Positions 10,282 through 23,941 are shown, counted from the stretch's first letter. The stretch: 64,000 nucleotides of DNA from Gyromitra esculenta (GCA_038503075.1 JBCAML010000001.1:1364001-1428000), one strand, 5' to 3'. Notes: generated from the letters alone by a model not told the origin. Program-made: numbers and translations.

Positions 10282-13200
10282 CTAACATAAATATTTTCCC
10301 TAGACCCTCCGAATAAGATTTTAGTGGCGAGTCGTGGGAAATATGGTGATTATCGACATTTTTAGTTGATTGGAGGATAAAACTCACACATTGATGGGGA
10401 GATTACAGCTTCCTTTCTTGCGAGACATTGACTGAGAGCTAGCAGCTGTGGTTGTGGAGTGACAAATAATTACACCATGTTACATCGCTTTTTTGCAACT
10501 AGATTAAACGGGATGCATCTATGTTTGGAAACAAAGGGGAGCTTTTATTTTAACGACCATATATCGTGGGATAGCAATTTGATAACATATTTGAGGTTAG
10601 GGTGAGTTTGGTTCTCCACCACCCAAACCTCGGGAAATTCAACCTAAGAAGGTCACGAATCCGATCGTTTGTTCGTAGGCACAGCACTGAGGTTTCGATG
10701 GAGATTTGGTGCTAGGAAGTGATTTCTTGATGTGGTAAGTAAAGATTGTTCGCGAAAAAAAGGAAAGGGTTTTATTTCTTCTTTCGTTGCTTTTTCTTCT
10801 ATAAATAGATTATCTGGGGCTTGATCTTTGGTGTAACCATTTCCGTATCGGGGCAAAAAAACTACAGATAGAGTTTAATCTGTGCTCTATATTGAAAAAA
10901 TAATCTATCGATTGCCAAATAGTATCCAACGGCCAAATCAAGGAGGTTGGCTATTTTGGCTTAAGGGTTCCAGTTAGTTCTTTTAATCGATTACATGATC
11001 AATGGGCAGTTATTTTGCCTCCGTAGAGGTTTTGTGTAAAGGGCAGTCAGTACTTTACTTTCTAGCAGGCATACGAACCAGAAAACATGGGGGTGTGGCT
11101 TTGTATGCCACGGAATCCGTGCCTAATGCCGCAGCGTACAAAGCCACATCCCCCATGTTTTCTGGTTCGTATGCCTGCTAACAAGTAGAGTAGTGGCACC
11201 GAAGTAAGGTGATACAGCGGCAACTCCCCAGTTCAGGTTATTGCCGCTGCCACGCGACTAGTGATTTTATCCATTTCATCGATCAACTGTAGGTATTTTC
11301 GGCAGGACGAGGGATTCTTACTACATGCCATTTGCCTTTTCCAAAAGAACAGACGGATACCAATTTATCAGTGAATCTGAGGCTGGGTTTGATTCAATGT
11401 GCGTATTCTTGCGTTTTAAGTTGTTTCGTTTTTGCCCCTGGAGCATCGAACTAATTTTCCCAACTGTTTTTAGCAACTGATAAAGTCAGGCCTAAGATTT
11501 CCAATCCCATATTATTTCTGAGGGAGTTTTAGGATCACGCGAAGTATTCTGTAGGCATACTGTGAATTGATCGCATTAATCATACCCAATCAGAACCCCT
11601 TTATGGTTGGGCCAATAGCCGCCCCGCCATGGGTCACAGCATCTCTAATAGCTTTATAAGAGATCCCTAGATGATACGCAAGATTTTGTGGCACTCTATA
11701 CAGGATAGACGCATGGATAACCCCATTCAAAAGGTTGGGTAACGTATACTCATAGTCAATCACTCGGTGACGAGTTTAGTTTTACTCTGGTGATTTTCAC
11801 GTGACTTTCGTCTTAAGATTGCTTTTTATGCACCGGCTTTCGCCGCCCCCGAAACATTGTACGACGTAAGATCTGTATACGTATCCTCATCTCTTTCTGA
11901 GGAACGGCAACTAATGCCGACGGCAATTTATCCGAAATGTCGTGAGTTGCGCGACGCTGCAAAAAGTACTCGAAGCTCTGCTATCATGACTGCTTTTTGA
12001 GACGCCCAGAGAAATAAATAGCCAAATATCTAAGTTGTTACGTTACACTCAAACTATTCATATCACTCTAGAAGGAGGAATTTAGGACGAATGTTCTTGG
12101 TTGTACAGCGACCGTATCGATGTTTTACGCTGGTATTACACCTAGTTTCTAGTTCCAGGTTATGCCAGGCGACTCGGCCATCTGCGCATATTCCCGAGAA
12201 ACACAATTGTGGTCTCCCGATATGCAGTTTAAAGCTTTTCGAGCCACGTTATTGCCTTATCTAGTTTGGTCCTGATAGGTGTGGCTATTTTCGAATAGTT
12301 GCATTTATATAGCTCCACCCTCTATTGGCTGTGTAGGCATTGTCACATTTCTGTAGGTTTTTTTTTTGATGAATTGCTCTGTAGCACCAGCCAGAAACCT
12401 TTCCTTGCATCTCCTTTATTTATTTAAAGATATACGAAAAGGACAAAAGTAGGTATCGTGACCAGCGAATGTCTCCGCTTAAATCTTCCCCTGTATATCT
12501 CCAGTGAGCTGGGGATGTATCGCATGCTCAGGGAATTTGATTTGAGCTAAAGGCGATTACTAGCTTTCATTTATACACGTGGGGTAGATGCCAATGGATT
12601 CTTTTTTGGGAGGTCTGGCCCCCCAGGGGAAAATAGTAAAAAAATTATTTATAGTAACACGAGGGTTCTGATTACTCTTCAGCGATCCGAGCACGTTATG
12701 ATATCACGCGGCAGGCACCCATAACTGATCCACATCGGTGACAGCAAACTTTAAATTGTGGATCTACGTTTATCAGCTGTGGCAGTGCAGCGATGTCTCT
12801 GTGCCTGGACCCTTCAAATGGCAATATTTGAGAGTGGAAACTGATACTTGGCTCTAAAATTTTCAAGTGCAATCCTTTAGAATCTGCATGCCGGGGGTTT
12901 GGAAAGGGTAGTAAAGGAAATTGCAGGGAAGGCGCAGAGATAGACACATGTACAATGGTGAATCACAGCGGTGATTGAACAACATGTAGTGCGTTTTTTA
13001 TAATTAAGATTAATGGACTGTAAGTAAAGATATTTCGAGATCCTTGGTAAGACATATAAAACGTGGCTTGAGGATGTGGGAAGAAAGTTTAGGGATTTAC
13101 TTCTCGTCAGGATTTAAAATGGAAGGGTTGCTAATATGTTTCAGGTTCTGCGGATCTGTCCTGTAAGCTTAGGTTATCGAAACTTAAAAACAGTTGAAAA

Positions 13201-14408
13201 GATATTTTACTATTTTCGATTAAACCTTGTTTTATTTATAACAGTGGGTGTCTTTTTCCTACAAACTTTAATTAACGAGGCGTATATTTTTTTTTACAAA
13301 ACATTGTATTGTCTCTATCCCGTAATTTTGGAATTTGAAATTTGAAATGCGGGAGCGAGGGTGATGGGGAGGTTTCCTAATTTTTCAAGTGCGTATCTTT
13401 GCTGAAAGCAGTAGAAGCAGAGGAGAGAGAAGTTTAAGCGGTATGCGTAGAGCCCAGCTACTCGATAGTTTATATTATCAATCGGCTATTACAAAGAGTC
13501 GTGAGCCCTAGAAGTGTGGCTTTAAAGGGGTTTGAAAGCCCCTAGCTAGGCTGAATTTGTGATAGATGTAGAGTACACATGCTCCCAAACGAACGATCTG
13601 CGCGCCTCTCCATACTCTGCGAGTATCCCATTATATGCCATGTATAGTATATAAGAATAGGGTAGGAGACTTCTGAGGGTTAAGGGTGGTTGGTGGGATT
13701 ATAGGTGCTCGCCTTGCTCACTTTCTCGCACGCCTCTAGCTCCTATGTCATTTAAATTGGTAACGGTGCGCGTGCCCGGGATTTTTGTATGGTACACGAT
13801 TATCATGCATAGCTTGTATCTAAGCTGCGTTCTTATCTTCTAGATGTTTGGTTGGAAGCACCCGAGTTCGCCGAAGCGTGAGAGGCTTATAGTATCTCGG
13901 CGTAACATGAGAAAGATATCGTAGTTCAGGGATGGTTGGGGAGATAAGAAACCGGACATAATCACGGCTCGATGACGGGCTTGTAGAATTCGAGTTTAAC
14001 AAAATGTCTATCACCCTCTATACTACATGTACCTATGTAGAAATGCGCCTCCTAGCCATCTTAGGTATAATAGGAAATGAAGGGTGGTAAACAAACACTT
14101 CGGATTTTTATTTCCTTCCATCCTAATTTAGTGGTCTGGTGTGTTGCTTCGTGTGTAGTAGTTTCTTTTGGACTTTTGCCCGCATATGCACTTACGGTAA
14201 GAGTTTGGATCATCATATGTTCGTTTCACATATAGCGTATAGTATTTATGGAGAAAAGAGAAAAGAAACACTGGGATTTTAGAAATCTGTACAGCATGTA
14301 AAGGTAAAGGTAAAATGTTCCCGGAGGGGATGCCTGGTGGGACTTTCTTCTAACTTTAGACTCACTATCAGACCTGTCTCGTCTAGAGAACTAACATGCT
14401 CACCCTCT
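10282..14408. other. Gene-free stretch, 4.1 kb
   Basis: No ORF with coding character. The DNA is AT-rich, and the one clear structure is the inverted repeat at 11048-11195. Short ORFs (for example on the minus strand at 12696-12947) have no recognisable domain. Part of 13.8-14.4 kb is probably the 3' flank of the glutaredoxin gene. Confidence 0.45.
11048..11195. repeat. Near-perfect inverted repeat / hairpin, about 148 nt
   Basis: The core arms are 11063-11105 and 11137-11180. They begin TAGCAGGCATACGAACCAG on the left and are complementary over 43 positions apart from one extra base in the right arm. The central spacer is 31 nt. Weaker pairing (11 of 15) extends the arms outward to 11048 and 11195. 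Such a structure is typical of a MITE or of a small-RNA hairpin precursor. No ORF lies in it, and I saw no clear target-site duplication. Confidence 0.9.
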
Positions 14409-15031
14409 TTACACCTTCACATCTTCAGCCGGAGGCAGATCTCCAGGTGGCGCGAGCACCTGCTCTTTCTCAAGAAGATCTGCAAGTTCTCCAGACTGGT
14501 GCATAGAGACGAGGATATCGCATCCACCGATAAACTCCTTGTTCACATATAGTTGTGGTATGGTCGGCCAGCTGGAGTATTCTTTGATACCTATTTGGTG
14601 TGGATGTTTAGGCTTAATCCCTTTGCAGCGACTACCTACAAGCAAACAGAAAAGGAATTCAGACCTTGTCGAACTTCTTCGTTCTCTAATACATTAACCG
14701 CTGCGAACTTCGTAGGATCTACACCTTGCAGTCCCAGGATCTGGACCGAGGCACGCGAGAATCCACATTGCGGCATTTCTGGCGTGCCTTTCATGAATAG
14801 TACCACAGGCGCTGTTTCCAAGACCCCGTCGATAGTTTTCTTCGTCTCATCTGACAGACGCCGTAACTGTTGGAACTGGACTCGCCGGAGCGGATGCGCT
14901 GTGCGGAGGAGTTGAGCGGTGGTCTATAGCGTAATATTCGTATCTCAATTAGTTTTCCTGTTTATTGAAAGATTGGAATTAGGATTGCGTACCTGTTTGA
15001 ACATTGGAGATCTGAAAAACAGGGATTTCAT
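14409..15031 (-). CDS. GRX5: Monothiol glutaredoxin, mitochondrial Grx5 type
   Basis: Grx5 proteins carry [2Fe-2S] clusters with glutathione and pass them to apoproteins in the mitochondrial Fe-S assembly pathway. Exons are 15031-14993, 14923-14665 and 14590-14409, giving 159 residues. The active site is CGFS at residues 66-69, within the family context [34 protein letters not shown] gives the cis-proline and the glutathione-binding GGCDI. The first 30-odd residues are basic with no acidic residue ([13 protein letters not shown], then [16 protein letters not shown]), as expected for a mitochondrial presequence. The donor of intron 2 is GTCTGA, non-consensus but needed to keep [15 protein letters not shown] intact. 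Length and motifs fit the single-domain mitochondrial class. Confidence 0.95.
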
Positions 15032-15785
15032 GGTGATGATGTCTGTCTAATTCTAAATGATGCAGTGTCAGTTGGTATGTGATTGTTGCTTAGAAATCAG
15101 TGATGTCGTTTGGGATGCGCCTCACTGTGGATGTTGGCTAGCGCCACAGTCCCAAACAGTTTTTTTCAGGTTATTATGTATTTCCATTTTTGATACAGCG
15201 TGATGTTCTAGGGTTGCAGCACGGAAACGGGCCGTCTCAGCAATTTAATCTGGCAGAACTCGCCTTTAGTAAAATAGCCTTTAGTTGATCAATAGATATT
15301 AACCCCCATTATTTTACGAATATTCCATCGCATTGAGCGTTACTTTTTTGATATATATACAACCGCCCGCATAATACGCACAGATCAACGTACATCAACC
15401 CCAGAAAAAACCGAACATCCTTTTCGCTTGAAGTGTGCTGTAGTATAAAGCGAGTGCATCGAAGCTAGGAAAGGAAGGAAAAATGTAGGTAGAACTCCCC
15501 CGAAAAACCCAAACCCCGAAAAAATAACCCCAGAAATGCACCTGTACAATTAATGCCCTCAATTTATCACTCCTAAACACCAATTGCATATGCCGATCCA
15601 ATAAAATGCAACAAAAACAAAGGGGATAACAATGGTAAAGAATCATTAAAGATCAAACTACTAAAACAACACGCCTAATATTTATACAGAATTGGGAAAA
15701 AATTATTGGAAGCAAATATCTAGTGTAATAGAGAAGAAAAAATGTAGAACTCCAAGCTTTTAAGTATATACTCAACATAAAGGGG
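15032..15785. other. Intergenic region between the PHD-protein gene and GRX5
   Basis: No coding signal. It combines the GRX5 promoter side (15.03-15.3 kb) with the AT-rich 3' flank of the PHD-finger gene. An 83-residue minus-strand ORF at 15395-15646 is a run of Cys, Tyr and Phe with no domain, which I take as chance. Confidence 0.45.
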
Positions 15786-18700
15786 CTAATTTTTATCCAT
15801 CAAAACTCCGGGAACACGAATTTTGTAATGCAAAACATTTCGGTCAAGGCGCCGGGTTCGAGGGTTCTATATGGCATTAGCAGCAGCTAGAAGTACTCAC
15901 AGCGGATATATGCAAACTTACGAGTAACCCAGCCCTAAATCCCAAGAATCCATCTTTAACGGATGGAACCATATTATCCGGAATCCCCATAAAGGTATCG
16001 AAAGTAGTTTTATTCCCCCCTCTGGGCCAACGAAGTTCGTCGTCGGGTTCATCATTAAGACTGACACTTCGGCTACTTTCAGCAGGGCCAGGGTGGCTAC
16101 TCTTGCCGTCTAGAAATGGTTGGGCTATGATGTCGATCGGCCCGTGACCACGAGTTAGCTGACGGTGGACGTGGACATTCATCAACTTTGCTTTGTCATC
16201 CCATGGTCTATAAGGAATTTTATGCCAACTCTGTGTACGAAAAGTATTGGGGTCTGGCGTGGATAACTTGGAAGGAACAGGATAATTCCAAGGATCGTTC
16301 GCTGTAAACTTGTGATCTTTGTAAAGCTCCTTCAGTGAAGGTCTTTTTCTGTATTCACTTTCGCGGTTTCCAGTGGCGAGTTTAACCGATTGACCGTTCG
16401 CCTCGGTTTCCTCTTCCTGGCTTAATTGTATAAGGCGCTTTAGTTTCTTGCGTGGTTGTTTTGGAGATGGTGAGATAACCGGTTTTTGGGTTGCTGCCAG
16501 AGCTTCAAGTTTATTATTTTTCTCTCGCAATTCATTATTCTCCTTCTCCTTCTGCATGAGTTTCCGTTTCATCTCTACGAGATTCTCCATTTGCTTCCTC
16601 GTATATCCTTTCTGCTCCCGTAACTTCTTATCTTTCTCCAGCAGTTTCTCCTGAAGCCCCTTTAGCCGATCCTCGTCATCATCAACAGAATCACCATTTT
16701 CCTCGTCAAAACTGGGAATAAGAGCTCGACTAGCATTTTTCATTGCTGGTCCTCGTCGCTCAGTTTTTTTTGAAGAAATACTTTCGGGTTGTTCCACACT
16801 GATATGTCTCGAGGTTCTCATCGATGGTGAGATACTTGTGAAAGTAGGCCTGCTTGGAAACTTTCTTGCCGGACCTGCGGTATTTGTAGGTTTCGCAGGT
16901 ATTTCAGTAGCCGTAACAGCATTGTCTTTCCTCTTCTCGGAGGCTTCACTGTTACTGACGCATCGCCGTGGAGCTGGTCTCACAGTTTCCTCGCGTTTCC
17001 TCTTACTTAGATTGGTTAAGTTGGTAGTCGGTATTATAGAGGCTACGTTTCCTTGGGTCTCAAGTGATTCAGGAAATGTCAGATGATACTTTTCGATCAC
17101 TAATTTTTTCGATGTTCGGAATGTTTTAATGGGGATGGTAGTATCTATTTGTGAGCCTCCCTCGAAACCCGAGTTTTTTGGGCCTTCGATTTTTTTAGAA
17201 GCTATGGGATGGATGGACGAATCAAGTATTTTAGGGTAGGGCGATTTGAGAGGGGCAGAATTGCGATGGCAATGTGACTTGGGGCGAGGGTTTGAAGCTG
17301 ACGATGAACCCTGAACCGTTCTCGCAAGTTCTTTCGACATTTTCGACCTTAGTGTTGGTGGCTCCGGAGTTTGGTAGCGACTAATTCGTTTAGTATCTCT
17401 GATACCACAGGACCCGCTGATAAATCATATTAGCGATGATATTGGCGAATTTGGCTTTACACGGAGGCTTATACCAGAGCTTATCTTTGTATAGTCCATT
17501 GTTTTCAACATAGAAACTGCATCCCCTGCATATAAATCCATTGTCTCGCATTGGCCTGCTATCCTGTATCGTTTGGAGTGAAGTCGTGTGGAATCCTGTC
17601 AGATTAACTAGTTTAGAGGGCGTCTCGGGTACATCGGGAGGCGGCGGACTATAAGGCGGAGAAGAAGGTTCGCGATATTCTCGACTATTATGATGATCGT
17701 TTGCATCTTCCCCATTAATATCTCCAACACTTGGAGATCGAGGGTATTCTTTCGCGAATAGTGGATCTAGGCCAATATGCATCGGTAATCCCTCTTGATC
17801 CAGATATAATCTATCTTCTTCTCCACGTGGTTTCCATCGGGGTTCAGAATATTCCCATGTCACTGGAGCTGTGACATCGCGGTTTCGATGATTAGACATA
17901 CTGGATTCATGAGGAAGCGGCGAATAGACTTCAGGAGAATCTAGACTCATTGGAGCATCGGTTAATTCGCCCTCGGTTTCTTGCGAGTTGTTGACCTCTG
18001 ATCGAAGGGCATCTTGTGTTATATGTGGTATACTTCGGTCTCCGTTGTTATCTGGGGCAATGGTGATAGGTCGGCTATTTTGATAAGAAGCTGGAGCTGA
18101 CCGAATTTGTGGACTGGCTTGGTAGAGTACCTCAGGAATTGATGCAGGTGCTTCCTGCCAGTAGTTTGTTGCTTGGATTTGGAACTTGCCATTGGTTTCT
18201 TGGTACCCGTTTTTGTCGTTTTTGGAAATTGAAACGCTCCGTGATCGATTGTCAATCACTACAGCAAGCTTACGGTTTTCAGAAAAGATACTTGGTGATC
18301 TTAGAGAATACACGCTTTGCCAGTCCTGCTCAAACCTCTCGAATGTTTTGCTTGGGGTACTGGAGGTGGTCGTGATTTGGGAATTTCCATTCCTGAAGAT
18401 TTGCTGCGATTCTTGCACTACGCTAGGTCTTTTTGTTATTTCGTCTTGGTGTTTCTTGGTGGGATGATCAAGTTCTGGGATATTACCCCTGGGCCGTTTC
18501 CTGGGGGGACTGGCTTCGGGATCAAAAGCGCCACCGCCGTAACGTGAATCAATAGCGCCATAATCATGTAAACTGCCTTGTAATCTCTCAGAACGTCTTA
18601 TCGGTGAGTTATAGTAGCGGCCAGCGCGAGGGCTGGCATTTCTAAAAACTCTCCCCGATAGTGTCAAACTATGGATGGCCCGAGATATCTCCGATGACAC

Positions 18701-20300
18701 AGACGAGTGCTCTGATGGTTCAACCGAATGCGGCGATTTTTCAACCGAAGTAAATACTCTAGCAGCTTGGAGAGGATCTGTGCGCTTTACACAACGCTGG
18801 CATCTCCAAGTCTTAACATCAACATCACTATAAAGCACGCCTCATTATTTACACCATGCGAAAGAGGGAAATATAACAAAATTCACTTACACATCTCCTT
18901 TCGTGCATGTAATTTTGGGGTTGTGACACGAGGTATGATACTGTGTATGGCATTTATTACAGCGAACCAATAGATCAATAACAGGAACTTGAGGATTTTT
19001 GCACACAATACACGTATCTATTTTCCGACACTGCGAGCTCTTTCGGCTGGAAGAAGAAATGGATCGGGGCGGAGTGCTGCCGCTAGAAATTGACATCGCC
19101 GATGTTGAGATTGGTGTGATAACGTCGCTTCCATTTAATTTTCCGAGAGCTACTGTATTAATTGGATCGCCATTCGAATTATTGTGAAGACTTGAGGGTG
19201 CCAGAGTTAATCTTGGTGGGCTCGTGTGCCGCTTAGGGAAATTTAAAACTAGAGGTTCAGATTGCGATGATATTGAAAAGGGGTGGCATTTATTGTTAGC
19301 TGCACTGTGGTCTTGAGGACTCCATGATGGATAGTCAGAGTTGATTCCAAGGCCACTGTCAAAATACTGTCAGCTCAGCTACCTTACAAACATTAACCGA
19401 GTAAGACAGACCTATCGAATCTGGTTGATGGCTGCACGGGTTTAGCAACAGGGCTTTGACTCCTCAGGCGATACCCTTGTATTAAATCTAGCTCATCTAT
19501 AGCAGGGGACGATTGATTTCTCAAGCCATACCGCACTATTGGGTCAAACTCATCTCTAGCCGTTGGCGATTTAGATCTTGGATGATGAAGATCATGCCTT
19601 ATGCGTTCTCTTGTGGATCTTTCTAACATACGCTCTCTAGTATTTGAATTTTCTGTCTGCTTTCGTGCTTGCTTGTCCACGAAACTTTCAGCTCTGTCGT
19701 CCTCCGCTACCCCGAGATCCTTATCCCTTGCCCACCTGATTTGATCATTGACTCGACCACTATTAGGGTTTACTATTCCCCGTCTTTTGATTTTCGCTCT
19801 ATTGCTTTTAAAATCCTGGTGTATATTACGCTGATCTAGCGAAGGCCCCCTAGGGGGCGATTTTTCTAGGGGAAACTGGCTAGGCTGTGACGTTTCGTGG
19901 TAAGTGTGGCGTTGTTGCCCTATCACGCTCGATTGTGGGGGTCCTCGGGTGAGGCCCGAAGGCACGTATCTATCGGGTTGACTTCCACGCCGGGAACTCT
20001 TGCGTGCTACAGTTGATTTCTGTCGAAAGTAGTTGATTTCTGTCGAAGAAGAATTATTTCTACCCAAATCCCTACCGTGATTTGAACCTTCGGAATGCGG
20101 TAACTGTTTTGTAATTAGTTGGTGAAAATTCACGATCCTCGCTGGAGATTCTTCTACCTCGTTCTCATTTCGCAAACTCCCTACGCGGGTTCCTGCGTCC
20201 ACCCTCTTGGGCTCCTACCGCATCAAATTTCCGGTTAGCTCAGTGATCATGCAAACCTTTAGGATGTAAATAGTAAACTCGAAGTAAACACGGGGCTCAT
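15786..20300 (-). CDS. Large PHD-finger protein
   Basis: Probably a nuclear chromatin-associated protein. Modelled exons are 20300-20292 (provisional), 20214-19412, 19355-18891, 18827-17406, 17347-15922 and 15866-15786. All phases agree, giving about 1401 residues. A PHD-type finger starts near residue 385: CIVC, then CNKCHTQYHTSC, then WRCQRC, the last Cys pair coming from the next exon. A second Cys pair (FICRGC, about 858) is followed by a single Cys. Most of the protein is low complexity and basic, with a likely coiled coil near 1120-1187 (KEKENNELREKNNKLEALA). The final exon encodes NPRTRRLDRNVLHYK. The 3-residue first exon is a guess, because no ATG lies in frame in the second exon before an upstream stop. 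The specific function and histone target are unknown. Confidence 0.8.
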
Positions 20301-23300
20301 GTTATCTGCATCAGATCTTTTCAGTTATGTTTGGGCTTCATCCTGCCAGGATGTAAAGCACTCCACCATTTCCATCACGCAAACCGCAACCACCGGCCTT
20401 ACCCATCCGTGCATGTACCTGCCCCCCCGTCTACCACCATCATTCTATTTGAAATTTAGCTCCTGCTTTTCCATCAAAACCATACCTCTCATAAAGTACC
20501 AATTAATATCAAAGCATCGAAATATTTTTACCCTTTGTACTCCACTGCCATTGGCTTCAGCTCATATGTTCCTTTCCCCAATAACCAGAACCTTCGAACC
20601 CAGATCAATACCATGCATTCGCCATCCAACTTTCCTCCGATCATGCGGGAGCCCTCGCAGAGAGGAGAGGAGTCATGGATTATCTCCAGCACCAACCCAT
20701 CCAAAGCTCTCAAACGCTTCCCGAGGGCGCGGAGACCAGCGGACAAACTAATGCACTTCTATAACTCCAATCCTGCAAGAGTGATCCCGATAGAACAGAG
20801 GACCGAGGGAAGCTATAAGCAATAGAAATGTATGGGAAGAAGCCACCAATTAGAGGAGAGAAAAAGATGCTGAAGCTCCATTTTGTGGTACTTGTCTAAT
20901 GTGCCTATGCTTACCGTCGTTCAAGTTCATAGACTTAAGAATGGACGATAGTTTTGGTAATGCATAGATGTACTTAGATTGATGAAATGACAAGGAGCAA
21001 AATTAATGAGGTAGGTTATGAAGTGCAGCGGGGCCAAACTTCAAAGACTCTGAAGTGGTTGACGAGTTGATCAGATAATTCGGAGGGAAAACCTAGTGGA
21101 ATGACGATTGCCCGACAGGATGGGGTAGCTCCTGGAAGCATCCTGTGGCTGCAGTCGGACCTTTTACCAGGAAATCATCATGTGCAGATATGGCCTAACC
21201 TATTCTCCACTTGTAGCTTCCCGGCCCTTCCCCTCTACAAGTTGTACATGAATGCATGTCATTCCCAAAATGGGTAACAGCACTGCATCATGAAAGAAAG
21301 CAAGCGACATCGAATGGTAGAAAAAATAAATAAAAGTAAAAATCACTTGCCTGAGAGCGAAAGTCCTCTGGTTGATACCGATTAGACTCGTTTTCAGAAT
21401 ACCCAATTTCGCCCCGCCGAGCCATACCCCCCCGAGCTCCCGCGCAACTGTTAGGAGGCAACAGAGTAAAGGATTGCGAAGCCAACGGTAAGTTCTATGT
21501 CGGTTTCGCTTTGTGGGGTGTAGACTTTCTAGATATCAGCGGCCGCCTTCAAGAAGTGGGGTCGAAAACCGCTTCAATGTTGATTCCAGAGGCGACAGAC
21601 GCATTGGTGTGGGTAATGGTGAAGGAGTGTGGTCGGCGACGCAGCCCTGCGAGAGAGGTGATTTAAAGATAGTAGCCTCTTTCCTAGGAATTTTTGCTGC
21701 TGGTGTCGCCTGTCTTTGCAGAAAGGAGCTGGAAGGCAGTCAGTGTCGTGAACGTGGAGGTTGGGTTCACCTTTCGCGTGCTGTGATCTTGTTAGCGCCC
21801 ACCTGGACACTGCCTAGTGTTAGGTTCTGTAACGATGTATCGTATGTAAGCAACACCGTGTTAAACACCCCTTCGTCCCGTCGATGATATTCAGCAGAAT
21901 CAATACTTTCCTCGTTCACTCAGGAGAGAAGTTGCTTCGGTGTTCCCGAGCAAAGCTTCTCACAACGGTAAGTGGAGGTGGGCAGAATCTTTTCTGGCTA
22001 ATTTCATTTGCACACAAGCATGGTGATGCATGTGAGCACCACTGTTGACACGTCCATCGCCTTCCACTCACCTCCAGTCTACCTCCGAACACTGTCCGAT
22101 CAAAAACTTCACACAACGCCATAGCCCTCACGGGTCATAGGCACGGCAAAAAATATTCTCGACCAGAGCCAAATTTTCTTCGAGCCTGTCGGTGATCCTT
22201 GAATAATAATCCTTGTTGAGCGTATACTCGCTAGAATGGGGGGTTTTTTTTTATCCCGCGATGCCAACACACCCAAGTCTACTCTGCAGTCAGCTAGGTT
22301 TGATGAAGAGCAACTTTATCCTTATGTCTCGCTTCATATTCTCGGATTATGCCAGGTATCTTACCGAATACGCCGCTCAGCGCGTAGCGCGAAGTACAAT
22401 CGCTATTTCTACCTACCCAAATCTATGAAGCCCCCGCACGAAAACCACCCAGCCGGCTGGAACTTGGAGCTTACTCTTCGGATTGGCTAATTTTCTACGA
22501 TGAGCCTGCGAACTAAAAGCACAGCAGCATCGCTCCGAGTTGATGCTAAAGCTGCGTTCTATAGGCTTCGCAAAGTACACAGCTTTTTTTGCTCCCATGG
22601 GCGTAAAAAGGGATCACGAACGGCAAACCATGAGGTGATACGGTGAGACTAAGGTTTAGCGATCTGTAGGCAGTTTAAACTAAATACTGTGTGATCTACG
22701 ACGGCCTGGCAACACCTGCATCTTGTCCATCTACACTTTAAATTATATCTAAACAGTCGACTTGAAGGTACATATCAGAAGACTAATAGGCTCCCGGTGT
22801 CCTTTAGAGGGCAAAAAGATCGTGCTCTTTGTAGCCACGTGTAGTTATCAGCTCCATACTCTAGGCTCGGCCAGAGATGCATCTGTCGTCAATTAATCAA
22901 ACTAAGATGAGGACTCGACTGGTAAGCCAGGGCCCTTTAGACAATGAAGTATTCGCTTGGTTAGCGAGTGGTACTTAAGCGTAGGTCTATCACTACATAT
23001 GCATAAAGTTTCTAAAATGTTACATGGGAGTTACTCACATTCCCTCGCTCCTATTTACATGTAGGTTTACGCGAGAACTTTTATTATCGAACTTGATCAT
23101 CGCCAATTTTCTTCCTAGATTTAGTATAACTTGTATGACATTAAAACCACCAATGATCTAGCTGAAAATCAAGCGATAGAACGGGCAAGGAATACCGAAT
23201 TTATTTTCATTTTTCTAAGCAGTCCGATATATACTATCTCTTCGCTTTTAAGTGTCCTCCGGAGTTGACGTAGTCTCTAGAACATAAACTACTAGACTCT

Positions 23301-23450
23301 CGCGCGTGTGAGTAATTTAAAGTTATTGCGAACGGATTTCCATTCGAAAAAAAATCGACTGCGGATAAACAAAGCCAAACCGTGGATTTCTTCCGTAATT
23401 TACCAAGGAAATATCGGGCTACGCGCAGAACTAATACTTCTGCCAAAGAA
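20301..23450. other. Gene-poor region, 3.1 kb
   Basis: This starts as the upstream region of the PHD-protein gene. A plus-strand frame from ATG 20612 to the stop at 20823-20825 (71 residues, MHSPSNFPPIMREPSQRGEE onward) is polar and basic and could be a tiny gene, but nothing supports it beyond openness. ORFs at 21.2-22.6 kb overlap on both strands and have no domains. The rest is AT-rich. Confidence 0.35.
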
Positions 23451-23941
23451 ATGCAGAGCCATTCTTACATATCACAGCCCAAGGTACCACCAAAAGCGTA
23501 CACCCTCGATCGCCAACCGATGTTATATGAGAGTAGGACTGAGGAAGTACATGTACCTCTGAAAAACACCCAACAGCAGCCACCCAAGAAGCTCTCAATA
23601 GGTGCAGCGAAGTCTGTTGATGTAAGCAAAATTACAAGTCCTTCCATTTATTAATCGCACGTGGTCACGCTAATACTTGATCTCAGGAAGCTTTTCTTCT
23701 CCAGGAATGTGAAAAAATTACGATTCTTGAAGTAGAAAATGAACAGTTACGCACAGAAAATGCTAGATTGAAAGCCAACCTTAAAGGAGAATCTATCAAA
23801 TATATGTTAATGTTTAAATATTGGATCGATGCGGAGGAAGAACTCGGGGAAATTTTGAAAGTTTATCAATCAAGACGATGGGAAAATGTGGATTATGAAG
23901 CTGATAATAATGGTGGAAGCAGCGAGGAGGAGATTAGATAA
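23451..23941 (+). CDS. Small coiled-coil protein, unknown function
   Basis: Two exons, 23451-23621 and 23687-23941, give 141 residues. The 65-nt intron has GTAAGC, a CTAAT branch-like site and CTCAG. Both exons stay open across the join (KSVD then EAFLLQ). The second half is a heptad-like coiled coil (ITILEVENEQLRTENARLK) followed by an aromatic helix (YMLMFKYWIDAEEELG) and an acidic tail (SSEEEIR). The frame is open 5' of the ATG back to a stop at 23313, without another ATG, so an upstream exon may be missing. It stands alone in a 6.5-kb gene-poor stretch. I do not recognise the family. The intron and residue composition argue that it is, or recently was, a gene. Confidence 0.55.

Noticed and set aside
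21288..22598. Several ORFs of 60-124 residues
   Set aside because: Cys/Arg/Ser-rich, no recognisable features, overlapping on opposite strands; treated as chance.
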